In this document: piece by piece, positions 52,952 to 63,446 of the stretch
Numbering within the stretch: position 1 is the stretch's first letter
Layout: the number at the start of each line of letters is the position of its first letter
Assembly (NCBI RefSeq): GCF_026213295.1
Contig: NC_079419.1
Span: 26,761,206 to 26,825,205 of the forward strand
DNA length: 64,000 bases
Direction of reading: 5' to 3'
Source of the DNA: Gadus chalcogrammus
Taxonomy: Eukaryota; Chordata; Actinopteri; Gadiformes; Gadidae
Position numbers and translations under genes: made by a program
The notes under the pieces: generated by a model
Databases searched by the model: none
What the model saw: only the letters and a program-made list of their open reading frames with translations
Told to the model about the DNA's origin: nothing

Positions 52952-53399
52952 TAGGCATCAGTCAAAATAACTGAGAATAAAGGTTCATTTGATAGATTAT
53001 TTTACAATAAAAACCCTGCTCAGATAAGCTGGAGGGAGAAGTGAGGAGATGCACATGCCTCCTCAGCGTTCTGTTAAGCTGTTAAATTGTGCTTTATCGT
53101 GCACGTTGAAAAATCTTTTCATATTATCACAGAGGAAAGTTTATCTGCCATTTGTTTGGTTTAGCTAAGAGTTAACCTATTACAATTGTGTACTTCACAA
53201 ATTGGCCTAAGTCATATCCTCTCATGTTACACAATTGACTGACGTCATTATTTGTATATCAATAGTCATCTATTGTCATAACCTTTTTGTTTGAAATGAT
53301 TCATAAATATCATATACTCTATATATGGTTCAGTTTTTTCTGTTTTCTGAACCACTTGAAAATATGACTTGGGCCATTATTTTAAGAGGGTGACGAAAT

Positions 53400-53723
53400 G
53401 TAACCTTTAGTTGCACTCTGAGCAGCGGTAGGGGAAAAAACGCTCACAAGTGCATGGACATGGAATGTTACATCAGGTGAAGTGGGACTTCTGTATTCAA
53501 ACGGTAACAAAGGGCTGAGCGTTTGCATTGCAGTTCCAAATGTGAACTCAACTATTGCATTGTTATGAAACTCAGAGTCTGGTTTATCAATGTAAATAAC
53601 CTTGTTAATGGATCCATGCGACTCCAAATAGCTCTGAATTTCATTATCAGCCACAGACTTAGTTAACCCACTAATAATAACCGAATTGGGAACCTTAGCT
53701 CCTTCATCCGTTATTATTTCCAT
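53400..53723 (-). CDS. Gypsy-B gag N-terminal RRM-like domain
   Basis: The minus-strand ATG at 53,723 starts MEIITDEGAKVPNSVIISGL and continues SVADNEIQSYLESHGSINKV and IYIDKPDSEFHNNAIVEFTF, a beta-alpha-beta pattern like the RRM-like N-terminus of PNMA-type Gag proteins. It parallels Gypsy-A at 20,600. The frame is open up to the AAAT target of the 4-bp-TSD transposon; the C-terminal continuation is at 45,648. Its openness over about 100 residues contrasts with the decayed Gypsy-B pol. Confidence 0.75.
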
Positions 53724-53853
53724 TTCACAAATTAAAATAACTCACTCAAAAATCATCCACTTGCTCCTGGCTAGTTTGCCAATTTCTGTAACACCTTTTT
53801 GGATTAGCAGATTAAGAATATTTTATACAACAATATTCTGGGCCAGATTACTA
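53724..53853 (-). repeat. Gypsy-B 5' leader, primer site and LTR end
   Basis: On the minus strand the LTR end GGTGTTACA (53,787) is followed by a primer-binding-like TTGGCAAACTAGCCAGGAG, closely related to the Gypsy-A site TTGGCGAGCTAGCCAGGAG. Only about 65 bases of the LTR (53,787-53,851) remain before the next element. Confidence 0.7.
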
Positions 53854-54867
53854 CACTGTTAAAAACGAAAATTTAAAATGATTGGTCTCATTATGATTTC
53901 TGAGTAAAATGATTATAAACCATTAAGTATTCATGTCAACTGTGCAATGCAGTTTAGTCCAACCAACAATGTTGAGTTTTGGGTCAAGAGTTGGGCTCAG
54001 TGTAGTATCTTTGTTAGCAAGACACACGGGTTTAAGTCAGACTCTGTCTGAGGCTGGGCCAACTACGGTGCACATGCGCATTTCAACACTTTGGAAAATA
54101 CGGGGTTTCCTAACAGAATTTTCAGATGGTAAATATTGTGCCAACTCCTACCCCCGGGGAGTCTGGGTATTCGTGATGCCGGTTGGGAAAAAGGGGTTTA
54201 TTGCCTTTTGTCAATTTGTTTCTGTTAGGTTAAGTGGGGTTAACGGGTTTGGGGTCTTTATTGTTTGTGTGTTGTTTATTGTGTGTAGTGTTGCCGCCAC
54301 CGTTACCGAGACTTGCATGTCCGTTGGTTGGGTGTGCGGTGCGCTGTGTGTGTGGGTGTGTGACGTTAAATAAAGGCAGCTCTCGGGATCGTGCAGTGTA
54401 TGAGGCACGAGAGTTGCGTCACCGTTTAACCTGGGCTCCCGTTTCGTGCAGAACAAGTTTGACCATAATGTCGAACTTGTTCTGCACTTTGGTTTGCTGC
54501 ATTTAGACAGCGATTATCTGCTGCTGGACTAGCTACATGCTGCTTGATCTATTGCTGTCTGGCATTCAGAAATGTAAAATGGAAGTTTCCAATTATTAAT
54601 TTTAATAAAGTGAAATTAAAACTAGTTTTGCATTCTTTGAAATGTTTTTTTTAAAAAATAATAGTAACCTTAATTTGAAATATTAAGTTAACAACCCTGA
54701 CTTACTTTTTGAGTTTTGTAAATATAAAATCTTAGTTGGTATAACTCTAACTTTCAAGTTTGTCTAAAGAAGAAAGATGACATTTTGTTGGGCTCAAAAC
54801 TCAAAATGTATTGCAGTAAATTGCCTTGCAATTTTGAGTGTTCTCAACTTTTTATTTTTTTACAGTG
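53854..54867. mobile_element. TA-flanked non-autonomous DNA element
   Basis: The ends are CACTGTTAAAAA and TTTTTTTACAGTG (inverted), flanked by TA on both sides (53,852-53,853 and 54,868-54,869). A TA target suggests Tc1/mariner-like or a related group. The interior has a GT-rich stretch (54,230-54,360) and a perfect 13-bp-arm hairpin (54,448-54,486, TGCAGAACAAGTT). No transposase is visible. The element's right half lies in the palindrome arm. Confidence 0.55.
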
Positions 54868-54869
54868 TA

Positions 54870-55049
54870 GGTTCGACTACTGGAGCAAGATGGATAATTA
54901 ATGAGACGACACAGTTTAGTTTGACGACTTATTATTCAAAAGTTGTTTCTTTAAACAGTACAAAACAAACATACCTTATACTTTATAAATCACATAAATC
55001 ACATAAACTACATAACCTTGGGCCCAAGTAGGAAATAAAAGAGAATAAA
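54870..55049. other. unassigned sequence between two elements
   Basis: Short AT-rich sequence between the TA-flanked element and the RTE insertion, mirrored at 63,447-63,625. No gene or repeat is recognised. Confidence 0.5.
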
Positions 55050-55061
55050 AGAAAATGTAAC

Positions 55062-57821
55062 CTCATCTCATCTCATCTCATCTTCGTCCGCTTATCCGGG
55101 GTCGGGTCGCGGGGGGAGCAGCTCAAGCAGGGGGCCCCAGACTTCCCTTTCCCGGGCCACATTGACCAGCTCTGACGGGGGGATCCCGAGGCGTTCCCAG
55201 GCCAGTGTTGAGATATAATCTCTCCACCTAGTCCTGGGTCTTCCCCGAGGTCTCCTCCCCACTGGACGTGCCTGAAACACCTCCCAAGGAAGGCGCCCAG
55301 TGGGCATCCTTACCAGATGCCCGAAACACCTCAGCTGACTCCTTTCTAAGTAAAGGAGCAGCGGCTCTAATCCGAGTTCCTCACGGATGGCTGAGCTTCT
55401 CACCCTATCCCTAAGGGAGACGCCAGCCACCCTTCTGAGAAAACTCATCTCGGCCGCTTGTACCCGCGATCTCGTCCTTTCGTTCATCACCCAACCCTCA
55501 TGACCATAGGTGAGGATAGGAACGATGATCGACCGGTAGATCGAGAGCTTTGCCTTGCGGCTCAGCTCTCTTTTCGTAACAACGGTGCGGTAAAGCGAAC
55601 GCAATACCGCCCCCGCTGCTCCGATTCTCCGGCCAATCTCACGCTCCATAGTACCCTCACTCGCGAACAAGACCCCGAGGTACTTGAACTCCTTCACTTG
55701 GGCTAAGGACTAATTTCCTACCCGGAGTAAGCAAACCACCGGTTTCCTGCTAAGAGTCATGACCTCAGATTTAGCGGTGCTGATCCTCATCCCAGCCGCT
55801 TCACACTCGGCCGCCAGCCGATCCAGTGAGTGCTGAAGGTCACAGGCCGATGATCCAATGAGGACCACCTCATCTGCAAAAAGCTAGTGACGAGATCCTC
55901 AGACCACCGAACTGCAACCCCTCCCCACCACGACTACGCCTCGATATCCTGTCCATGTATATCACAAACAGGATTGGTGACAAGGCGCAGCCCTGGCGGA
56001 GACCAGCACCCACTGAGAACGAAACTGACAGGCTGCCGAGGACGCGAACACAGCTCTCGCTTTGGGAGTACAGAGATTGGATGGCCCTGAGGATAGACCC
56101 CCTTACCCCATACTCCCGCAGCACCTCCCACAGTTTCTCCCTGGGGACCCGGTCATATGCCTTCTCCAGATCCACAAAACACATGTAGACCGGATGGGCA
56201 TACTCCCAGGCCCCCTCCAGGATCCTTGCGAGAGTGAAGAGCTGGTCCGTAGTTCCAAGTCCGGGGCGGAAAACCGCATTTTTCCTCTTCAATCTGAGGT
56301 TCGACGATCGGCCGAACCCTCCGTTCCAGCACCTTGGAGTAGACTTTACGAGGGAGGCTGAGAAGTGTGATACCCCGGTAATTGGCACACACTCTCTGGT
56401 CCCCCTTTTTGAACAGGGGAACCACCACCCCGGTTTGCCACTCCTTGACACTGTACCCGACTCCCACGCGATGTTGAATAGGCGTGTCAACCATGACAGC
56501 CCCTCAACACCCAGAGCCTTTAGCATTTCTGGCTGGATCTCATCAATCCCTGGTGCTTTGCCACTGCGGAGATGTTTGACTACCTCAGTGACCTCCACCA
56601 GGGAAATTGACGACGAAACACCATCAACCTCAAGCTTTGCCTCCAACATAGAGGGCGTGTTATTCGGATTCAGGAGTTCCTCAAAGTGTTCCTTCCAACG
56701 TCCGACGACCTCCTCAGTTGAGGTCAACAGAGTCCCATCCTTACTGTACACAGCTTGGATGGTTCCCCGTTTCCCCCTCCTGAGGTGCCGGATAGTCTTC
56801 CAGAAAGACTTTGGTGCCGACCGAAATCCCTTCTCCATGGCCTCTCAGAACTTCTCCCACACCCACTCGCTGCTTAGCCTCCGACACGGCAGCAGCTGCA
56901 GCCCTTCGAGCCTGTCGGTACCCTGCAACCGAGTCAGGAGTCCTCCAGGATATCATATCCCGGAAGGCCTCCTTCTTCAATCGGACGGCTTCCCTGACCA
57001 CCGGTGTCCGAGGGTTACCGCCCCTTGAGGAGCCTAAGACCCTGAGGCCACAGCTAGCCACCGCAGCTTCAGCAATGGAGGCTTTGAACACCGCCCACTC
57101 CGGCTCAATGCCCCCAACCTCCACAGGAATGCCAGAAAAAAAAGAAAAAAAAGAAAAACCAATTCACCCGCACTACTCGTTTGGGCTTACCAGGTCTGAG
57201 CCGGGGATTTATGAGTATCCCCTTACCCGCCCGGCGCCTCACGCCCTCGGCAACTCCGGAGAAGAATAGAGTCCAACCCCTATCCAGGAGTACGGTACCA
57301 GAGCTGAGACTGTGCGTGGAGGTAAGCCCCACCAGATCTAACTGATAGCGCTCCACCTCCCTCACAAGCTCCGGTTCCTTTCTGCAAAGTGAGGTGACGT
57401 TCCACGTCCCCAGAGCCAGCTTCTGCCGCCCGGGTCTGGTCCGTCGAGACCCCTGACCTTCACTGCCACCCATGTGGCTGCGCACCCGACCCCAACGGGT
57501 CTTCCCACAGGTGGTGAGCCCATGGGATGAAGAGAGGGGGGGTGCCACGTAGTTTGTTCGGGCTGTGCCCGACCGGGCTCCGTGGCAAACCGGGCCTGGC
57601 TCCAGACGGGGGCCCCGGGCTTCCTCTGGACCGGGTCACATCTCCTCTTCTTAATTTATTCATTGACGTTTTTTGAACCATTCTTAGTCTAGCCCCTCAC
57701 CTGAGACAACTCTGCCATGAGAGACCCTACCAGGAGCACGAGGCTCCAGACAACACAGCCCTCAGGTTCACAGGGACACGCAAACCTCTCCACCACGATA
57801 AGGTGACGGTTCCAGGAGAGG
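55062..57821 (-). mobile_element. RTE/Expander-like LINE, left-arm copy
   Basis: The element is flanked by agaaaatgtaac at 55,050-55,061 and 57,822-57,833, a 12-bp target duplication. The 3' tail is a run of GATGA units on the minus strand (55,062-55,085). It is the mirror of 60,681-63,434 and shares the same internal deletion. Its RT frame carries extra single-base indels: one near 56,450 and one near 55,886. Confidence 0.92.
55092..56838 (-). pseudogene. RTE reverse transcriptase, left-arm copy
   Basis: Frames at 56,838-55,870 and 55,697-55,092 hold SAPKSFWKTIRHLRRGKRGT, CFVDLEKAYDRVPREKLWEV, AGLRQGCALSPILFVIYMDR and the C-terminal EFKYLGVLFASEGT with KAKLSIYRSIIVPILTYGHE. A local frame change near 56,455 replaces the KEWQTGVVVPLFKKGDQR segment seen in the right arm, and another near 55,886 breaks the frame just before the FADE catalytic box. 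It is otherwise the same gene as at 61,661-63,418. Confidence 0.88.
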
Positions 57822-57903
57822 AGAAAATGTAACCCGGGATTGTAATTGTCTCTTGTGTGTGGTGATTGTCCCGTGTTGGATTCTCGCACGATATGCGGAA
57901 TAG

Positions 57904-59115
57904 TAATAATAATAATAATACATTTTATTTATAATGCACTTTATATTCAAGAATCTCAAAGTGCTTCAGAGAAAAAAATACCAAAAAACTATTCAAAAAA
58001 GGGGGAACCTCAAAGAAAGTTTAGCTAAATGCTCTTTTAAAGAGATGGTTTTGAGGTTCCGTTTAAAAAGAGCTGTAGTCTGTGGAGCCCTCAGGTGGTC
58101 AGGGAGGGCGTTCCATAGTCTAGGGGCAGCAGCAGAAAAGGCCCGATCACCCATGGTGCACAGCTTCGTATGTCGGGTTTGGAGGGTGTGAGTGGATCCT
58201 GAACGGAGTGTACGTGAGTTTGTCGGGGGGGTGAGGAGTTCCTGAAGGTAGAGGGGGGCAAGTCCGTGAAGGCACTGGTGGGTGAGGAGGGAGACCTTGT
58301 ACTCAATTCTGAGTGAGACAGGGAGCCAGTGCAGTGATTTCAGGATGGGGGTGATGTGGTCATGCTTGCGCACCCTCATCAGGACCCTGGCAGCACTGTT
58401 TTGAATGTATTGGAGCCTCTGGATGCTCTTGCCAGGGATCCCAATGAGGAGTGCATTGCAGTAGTCCAACCTGGAGGAGACAAAGGCATGGACGAGCTTC
58501 TCTGCATCAGCCAGGGTGAGTGATTGGCGGAGTTTGGCAATGTTCCTGAGGTGGTATAAAGCTGTCTTACAGAGGTGTTTGATGTGGGTGTCAAAATTAA
58601 GTTGTGGGTCCATTTTAACACCGAGGTTGGTGACGGATGTGGAAAGGGGGATGTTTTTGCCAGAGAAGGTGATATTGGTGATGGTGGGGGAGCGGAGCTG
58701 ATGTGGCGTGCCAATAAGGATGGCTTCCGTTTTATGGCTGTTAAGTTGTAGGAAGTTGAGCTTCATCCACGCCTCTATCTCCTCCAGGCAGGTGGTCAGT
58801 GTGGATGTTGGCAGAGGGGCAGAAGAAGTGGGGGTTGTCCTGATGTAGAGCTGTGTATCATCAGCATAGCAGTGATAAGACAAGCCATGCCTGCTAATGA
58901 CACTACCCAGGGGGAGCATGTACAGTGAGAACAGTGTGGGGCCCAACACCGAGCCCTGGGGGACACCGCAGGTGACGTTGTTGGTGTGTGATTTTGCTTT
59001 GCCCAGGGCAACGTGCTCAGTTCTGTCAGTGAGGTACGAGGTGAACCAGTTCTTTACATTTCCTGATAGTCCAATGGTGTATTGCAGGCGGGTGAAGGAG
59101 AATATTGTGGTCGAC
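57904..59115 (-). mobile_element. L2-like LINE 3' fragment, left-arm copy
   Basis: The 3' tail (ATT repeats on the minus strand) is at 57,904-57,925. The 318-codon frame 58,949-57,993 has [36 protein letters not shown] and [19 protein letters not shown]. It is the mirror of 59,390-60,604, differing by a one-base run-length change near 58,068 that alters the last residues. Confidence 0.92.
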
Positions 59116-59215
59116 TATAATGCCAGACGGTCTATGTAAATGTCTGTGTTGATAGAACAATGTTAGAAATAAAACTAACCTTGCATCGCATTTTGAGGGA
59201 CTACTTTCTCAGCAG

Positions 59216-59274
59216 CAGCGGAATTGAACCTAGGTATCAGTCCGCCGCTGCCGTAGCCTACTACCAGGAATATA
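59216..59274. other. palindrome centre
   Basis: The 59-base spacer is not self-complementary. On the minus strand it contains GGTTCAATTCC, resembling a tRNA B box, but no convincing A box or cloverleaf. Confidence 0.6.
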
Positions 59275-59389
59275 ACACTGCTGCTGAGACACAGCAAGTC
59301 CCTCAAAATGCAATGCAATGCAAGATTGGTTTTATTTCTAACATTGTTCTATCAACACAGACATTTACATAGACCGTCTGGCATTATAG

Positions 59390-60604
59390 TCGACCACAAT
59401 ATTCTCCTTCACCGCCTGCAATACACCATTGGACTATCAGGAAATGTAAAGAACTGGTTCACCTCGTACCTCACTGACAGAACTGAGCACGTTGCCCTGG
59501 GCAAAGCAAAATCACACACCAACAACGTCACCTGCGGTGCCCCCAGGGCTCGGTGTTGGGCCCCACACTGTTCTCACTGTACATGCTCCCCCTGGGTAGT
59601 GTCATTAGCAGGCATGGCTTGTCTTATCACTGCTATGCTGATGATACACAGCTCTACATCAGGACAACCCCCACTTCTTCTGCCCCTCTGCCAACATCCA
59701 CACTGACCACCTGCCTGGAGGAGATAGAGGCGTGGATGAAGCTCAACTTCCTACAACTTAACAGCCATAAAACGGAAGCCATCCTTATTGGCACGCCACA
59801 TCAGCTCCGCTCCCCCACCATCACCAATATCACCTTCTCTGGCAAAAACATCCCCCTTTCCACATCCGTCACCAACCTCGGTGTTAAAATGGACCCACAA
59901 CTTAATTTTGACACCCACATCAAACACCTCTGTAAGACAGCTTTATACCACCTCAGGAACATTGCCAAACTCCGCCAATCACTCACCCTGGCTGATGCAG
60001 AGAAGCTCGTCCATGCCTTTGTCTCCTCCAGGTTGGACTACTGCAATGCACTCCTCATTGGGATCCCTGGCAAGAGCATCCAGAGGCTCCAATACATTCA
60101 AAACAGTGCTGCCAGGGTCCTGATGAGGGTGCGCAAGCATGACCACATCACCCCCATCCTGAAATCACTGCACTGGCTCCCTGTCTCACTCAGAATTGAG
60201 TACAAGGTCTCCCTCCTCACCCACCAGTGCCTTCACGGACTTGCCCCCCTCTACCTTCAGGAACTCCTCACCCCCCCGACAAACTCACGTACACTCCGTT
60301 CAGGATCCACTCACACCCTCCAAACCCGACATACGAAGCTGTGCACCATGGGTGATCGGGCCTTTTCTGCTGCTGCCCCTAGACTATGGAACGCCCTCCC
60401 TGACCACCTGAGGGCTCCACAGACTACAGCTCTTTTAAACGGAACCTCAAAACCCATCTCTTTAAAAGAGCATTTAGCTAAACTTTCTTTGAGGTTCCCC
60501 CTTTTTTGAATAGTTTTTTGGTATTTTTTTCTCTGAAGCACTTTGAGATTCTTGAATATAAAGTGCATTATAAATAAAATGTATTATTATTATTATTACT
60601 ATTC
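59390..60604 (+). mobile_element. L2-like LINE 3' fragment, right-arm copy
   Basis: A 5'-truncated L2 starts within the RT palm ([16 protein letters not shown]) and ends with the 3' end ATAAAGTGCATTATAAATAA and an ATT tail. Its C-terminal part also matches the L2 fragment at 45,927-46,320, so one subfamily is present three times in the window. Confidence 0.92.
59553..60509 (+). CDS. L2-clade reverse transcriptase C-terminal part
   Basis: This 318-codon open frame has [16 protein letters not shown], the catalytic [58 protein letters not shown] and [17 protein letters not shown], and ends near FKRNLK-like text that is shifted by one base. Upstream RT motifs are in another frame (59,308-59,550) and the endonuclease is absent, so this copy cannot move on its own. 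Confidence 0.88.
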   Translation: MLGPTLFSLYMLPLGSVISRHGLSYHCYADDTQLYIRTTPTSSAPLPTSTLTTCLEEIEAWMKLNFLQLNSHKTEAILIGTPHQLRSPTITNITFSGKNIPLSTSVTNLGVKMDPQLNFDTHIKHLCKTALYHLRNIAKLRQSLTLADAEKLVHAFVSSRLDYCNALLIGIPGKSIQRLQYIQNSAARVLMRVRKHDHITPILKSLHWLPVSLRIEYKVSLLTHQCLHGLAPLYLQELLTPPTNSRTLRSGSTHTLQTRHTKLCTMGDRAFSAAAPRLWNALPDHLRAPQTTALLNGTSKPISLKEHLAKLSLRFPLF

Positions 60605-60680
60605 CGCATATCGTGCGAGAATCCAACACGGGACAATCACCACACACAAGAGACAATTACAATCCCGGGTTACATTTTCT
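60605..60680. other. target sequence of the RTE insertion
   Basis: Seventy-six bases between the L2 tail and the RTE 5' end. The last 12 (gttacattttct, 60,669-60,680) form the left target duplication; the right copy is at 63,435-63,446. Confidence 0.75.
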
Positions 60681-61074
60681 CCTCTCCTGGAACCGTCACC
60701 TTATCGTGGTGGAGAGGTTTGCGTGTCCCTGTGAACCTGAGGGCTGTGTTGTCTGGAGCCTCGTGCTCCTGGTAGGGTCTCTCATGGCAGAGTTGTCTCA
60801 GGTGAGGGGCTAGACTAAGAATGGTTCAAAAACGTCAATGAATAAATTAAGAAGAGGAGATGTGACCCGGTCCAGAGGAAGCCCGGGGCCCCCGTCTGGA
60901 GCCAGGCCCGGTTTGCCACGGAGCCCGGTCGGGCACAGCCCGAACAAACTACGTGGCACCCCTCTCTTCATCCCATGGGCTCACCACCTGTGGGAAGACC
61001 CGTTGGGGTCGGGTGCGCAGCCACATGGGTGGCAGTGAAGGTCAGGGGTCTCGACGGACCAGACCCGGGCGGCA

Positions 61075-61335
61075 GAAGCTGGCTCTGGGGACGTGGAACG
61101 TCACCTCACTGTGGGGAAAGGAACCGGAGCTTGTGAGGGAGGTGGAGCGCTATCAGTTAGATCTGGTGGGGCTTACCTCCACGCACAGTCTCAGCTCTGG
61201 TACCGTACTCCTGGATAGGGGTTGGACTCTATTCTTCTCCGGAGTTGCCGAGGGCGTGAGGCGCCGGGCGGGTAAGGGGATACTCATAAATCCCCGGCTC
61301 AGACCTGGTAAGCCCAAACGAGTAGTGCGGGTGAA
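61075..61335 (+). pseudogene. RTE endonuclease, N-terminal part only
   Basis: The frame reads LALGTWNVTSLWGKEPELVR, YQLDLVGLTSTHSLSSGT and a RRAGKGILINPRL stretch, the beginning of the APE-like endonuclease. The GDFN and SDH catalytic motifs expected downstream are absent because of the internal deletion. Nicking activity is therefore lost. The left arm shows the same truncated form. Confidence 0.82.
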
Positions 61336-61660
61336 TTGGTTTTTCTTTTTTTCTTTTTTTTTTCTGGCATTCCTGTGGAGGTTGGGGGCATTGAGCCGGA
61401 GTGGGCGGTGTTCAAAGCCTCCATTGCTGAAGCTGCGGTGGCTAGCTGTGGCCTCAGGGTCTTAGGCTCCTCAAGGGGCGGTAACCCTCGGACACCGGTG
61501 GTCAGGGAAGCCGTCCGATTGAAGAAGGAGGCCTTCCGGGATATGATATCCTGGAGGACTCCTGACTCGGTTGCAGGGTACCGACAGGCTCGAAGGGCTG
61601 CAGCTGCTGCCGTGTCGGAGGCTAAGCAGCGAGTGGGTGTGGGAGAAGTTCTGAGAGGCC

Positions 61661-63418
61661 ATGGAGAAGGGATTTCGGTCGGCACCAAAGTCTTTCTGGA
61701 AGACTATCCGGCACCTCAGGAGGGGGAAACGGGGAACCATCCAAGCTGTGTACAGTAAGGATGGGACTCTGTTGACCTCAACTGAGGAGGTCGTCGGACG
61801 TTGGAAGGAACACTTTGAGGAACTCCTGAATCCGAATAACACGCCCTCTATGTTGGAGGCAAAGCTTGAGGTTGATGGTGTTTCGTCGTCAATTTCCCTG
61901 GTGGAGGTCACTGAGGTAGTCAAACATCTCCGCAGTGGCAAAGCACCAGGGATTGATGAGATCCAGCCAGAAATGCTAAAGGCTCTGGGTGTTGAGGGGC
62001 TGTCATGGTTGACACGCCTATTCAACATCGCGTGGGAGTCGGGTACAGTGTCAAAGGAGTGGCAAACCGGGGTGGTGGTTCCCCTGTTCAAAAAGGGGGA
62101 CCAGAGAGTGTGTGCCAATTACCGGGGTATCACACTTCTCAGCCTCCCTCGTAAAGTCTACTCCAAGGTGCTGGAACGGAGGGTTCGGCCGATCGTCGAA
62201 CCTCAGATTGAAGAGGAAAAATGCGGTTTTCGCCCCGGACTTGGAACTACGGACCAGCTCTTCACTCTCGCAAGGATCCTGGAGGGGGCCTGGGAGTATG
62301 CCCATCCGGTCTACATGTGTTTTGTGGATCTGGAGAAGGCATATGACCGGGTCCCCAGGGAGAAACTGTGGGAGGTGCTGCGGGAGTATGGGGTAAGGGG
62401 GTCTATCCTCAGGGCCATCCAATCTCTGTACTCCCAAAGCGAGAGCTGTGTTCGCGTCCTCGGCAGCCTGTCAGTTTCGTTCTCAGTGGGTGCTGGTCTC
62501 CGCCAGGGCTGCGCCTTGTCACCAATCCTGTTTGTGATATACATGGACAGGATATCGAGGCGTAGTCGTGGGGGGGAGGGGTTGCAGTTCGGTGGTCTGA
62601 GGATCTCGTCACTGCTTTTTGCAGATGAGGTGGTCCTCATTGGATCATCGGCCTGTGACCTTCAGCACTCACTGGATCGGCTGGCGGCCGAGTGTGAAGC
62701 GGCTGGGATGAGGATCAGCACCGCTAAATCTGAGGTCATGACTCTTAGCAGGAAACCGGTGGTTTGCTTACTCCGGGTAGGAAATTAGTCCTTAGCCCAA
62801 GTGAAGGAGTTCAAGTACCTCGGGGTCTTGTTCGCGAGTGAGGGTACTATGGAGCGTGAGATTGGCCGGAGAATCGGAGCAGCGGGGGCGGTATTGCGTT
62901 CGCTTTACCGCACCGTTGTTACGAAAAGAGAGCTGAGCCGCAAGGCAAAGCTCTCGATCTACCGGTCGATCATCGTTCCTATCCTCACCTATGGTCATGA
63001 GGGTTGGGTGATGAACGAAAGGACGAGATCGCGGGTACAAGCGGCCGAGATGAGTTTTCTCAGAAGGGTGGCTGGCGTCTCCCTTAGGGATAGGGTGAGA
63101 AGCTCAGCCATCCGTGAGGAACTCGGATTAGAGCCGCTGCTCCTTTACTTAGAAAGGAGTCAGCTGAGGTGTTTCGGGCATCTGGTAAGGATGCCCACTG
63201 GGCGCCTTCCTTGGGAGGTGTTTCAGGCACGTCCAGTGGGGAGGAGACCTCGGGGAAGACCCAGGACTAGGTGGAGAGATTATATCTCAACACTGGCCTG
63301 GGAACGCCTCGGGATCCCCCGTCAGAGCTGGTCAATGTGGCCCGGGAAAGGGAAGTCTGGGGCCCCCTGCTTGAGCTGCTCCCCCCGCGACCCGACCCGG
63401 ATAAGCGGACGAAGATGA
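61661..63418 (+). pseudogene. RTE reverse transcriptase with one in-frame stop
   Basis: A 375-codon frame (61,661-62,788) is followed in the same frame by 62,801-63,418, so a single TAG at 62,786-62,788 is the only stop. Motifs are LRSGKAPGIDEIQPEMLKAL, GVVVPLFKKGDQRVCANYRG, LEKAYDRVPREKLWEVLREY, LRQGCALSPILFVIYMDR, the catalytic LLFADEVVLIG, KSEVMTLSRK, EFKYLGVLFASEG and a C-terminal segment GRRPRGRPRTRWRDYIS. The FADE variant in place of FADD is common in this RTE group. With the stop and the endonuclease deletion the copy is dead. Confidence 0.92.
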
Positions 63419-63446
63419 GATGAGATGAGATGAGGTTACATTTTCT

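Larger units (their letters stand above)
45653..53395 (+). mobile_element. DNA transposon with 4-bp TSD and unusual transposase
   Basis: The termini are CGTCTCCCTC and, inverted at the right end, CGTCACCCTC. Both continue into an A/T run and then ATGGCCTAAGTCA or ATGGCCCAAGTCA. The 4-bp duplication AAAT lies at 45,649-45,652 and 53,396-53,399, and removing the element restores the Gypsy-B gag frame. After subtracting the nested L2, Helentron-like and hAT insertions, about 2.8 kb remains, mostly transposase exons. A 4-bp duplication fits few superfamilies (Sola is one); the superfamily is not proven. Confidence 0.75.
54498..59215. repeat. left arm of a giant palindrome
   Basis: The sequence is the reverse complement of about 59,275-64,000. 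Paired coordinates sum to between 118,496 and 118,504 throughout, so only a few single-base indels accumulate over 4.7 kb. Differences seen include an extra A near 55,886, a one-base loss near 56,450 and run-length differences at 57,129-57,155 and about 57,540. The outer end lies at or beyond the window edge. The centre (59,216-59,274) is unpaired. Confidence 0.95.
60681..63434 (+). mobile_element. RTE/Expander-like LINE, right-arm copy
   Basis: The element starts CCTCTCCTGGAACCGTCACC and ends with CCGGATAAGCGGACGAAGAT and a GATGA tail. A 12-bp duplication flanks it. The 5' end appears intact because the usual untranslated leader is present. An internal deletion replaces the middle and end of the endonuclease with a T-rich junction (61,339-61,372). 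An in-frame TAG at 62,786 interrupts the RT C-terminus. Confidence 0.92.

Noticed and set aside
57129..57160. The A-rich run as a LINE or processed-gene poly(A) tail.
   Set aside because: It lies in the middle of the RTE element with coding sequence on both sides, so it marks the internal deletion junction rather than a 3' end.
59201..59262. A tRNA or tRNA-derived SINE at the palindrome centre, suggested by GGTTCAATTCC on the minus strand.
   Set aside because: I cannot find a matching A box, anticodon stem or paired acceptor stem, so a B-box resemblance alone is not enough.
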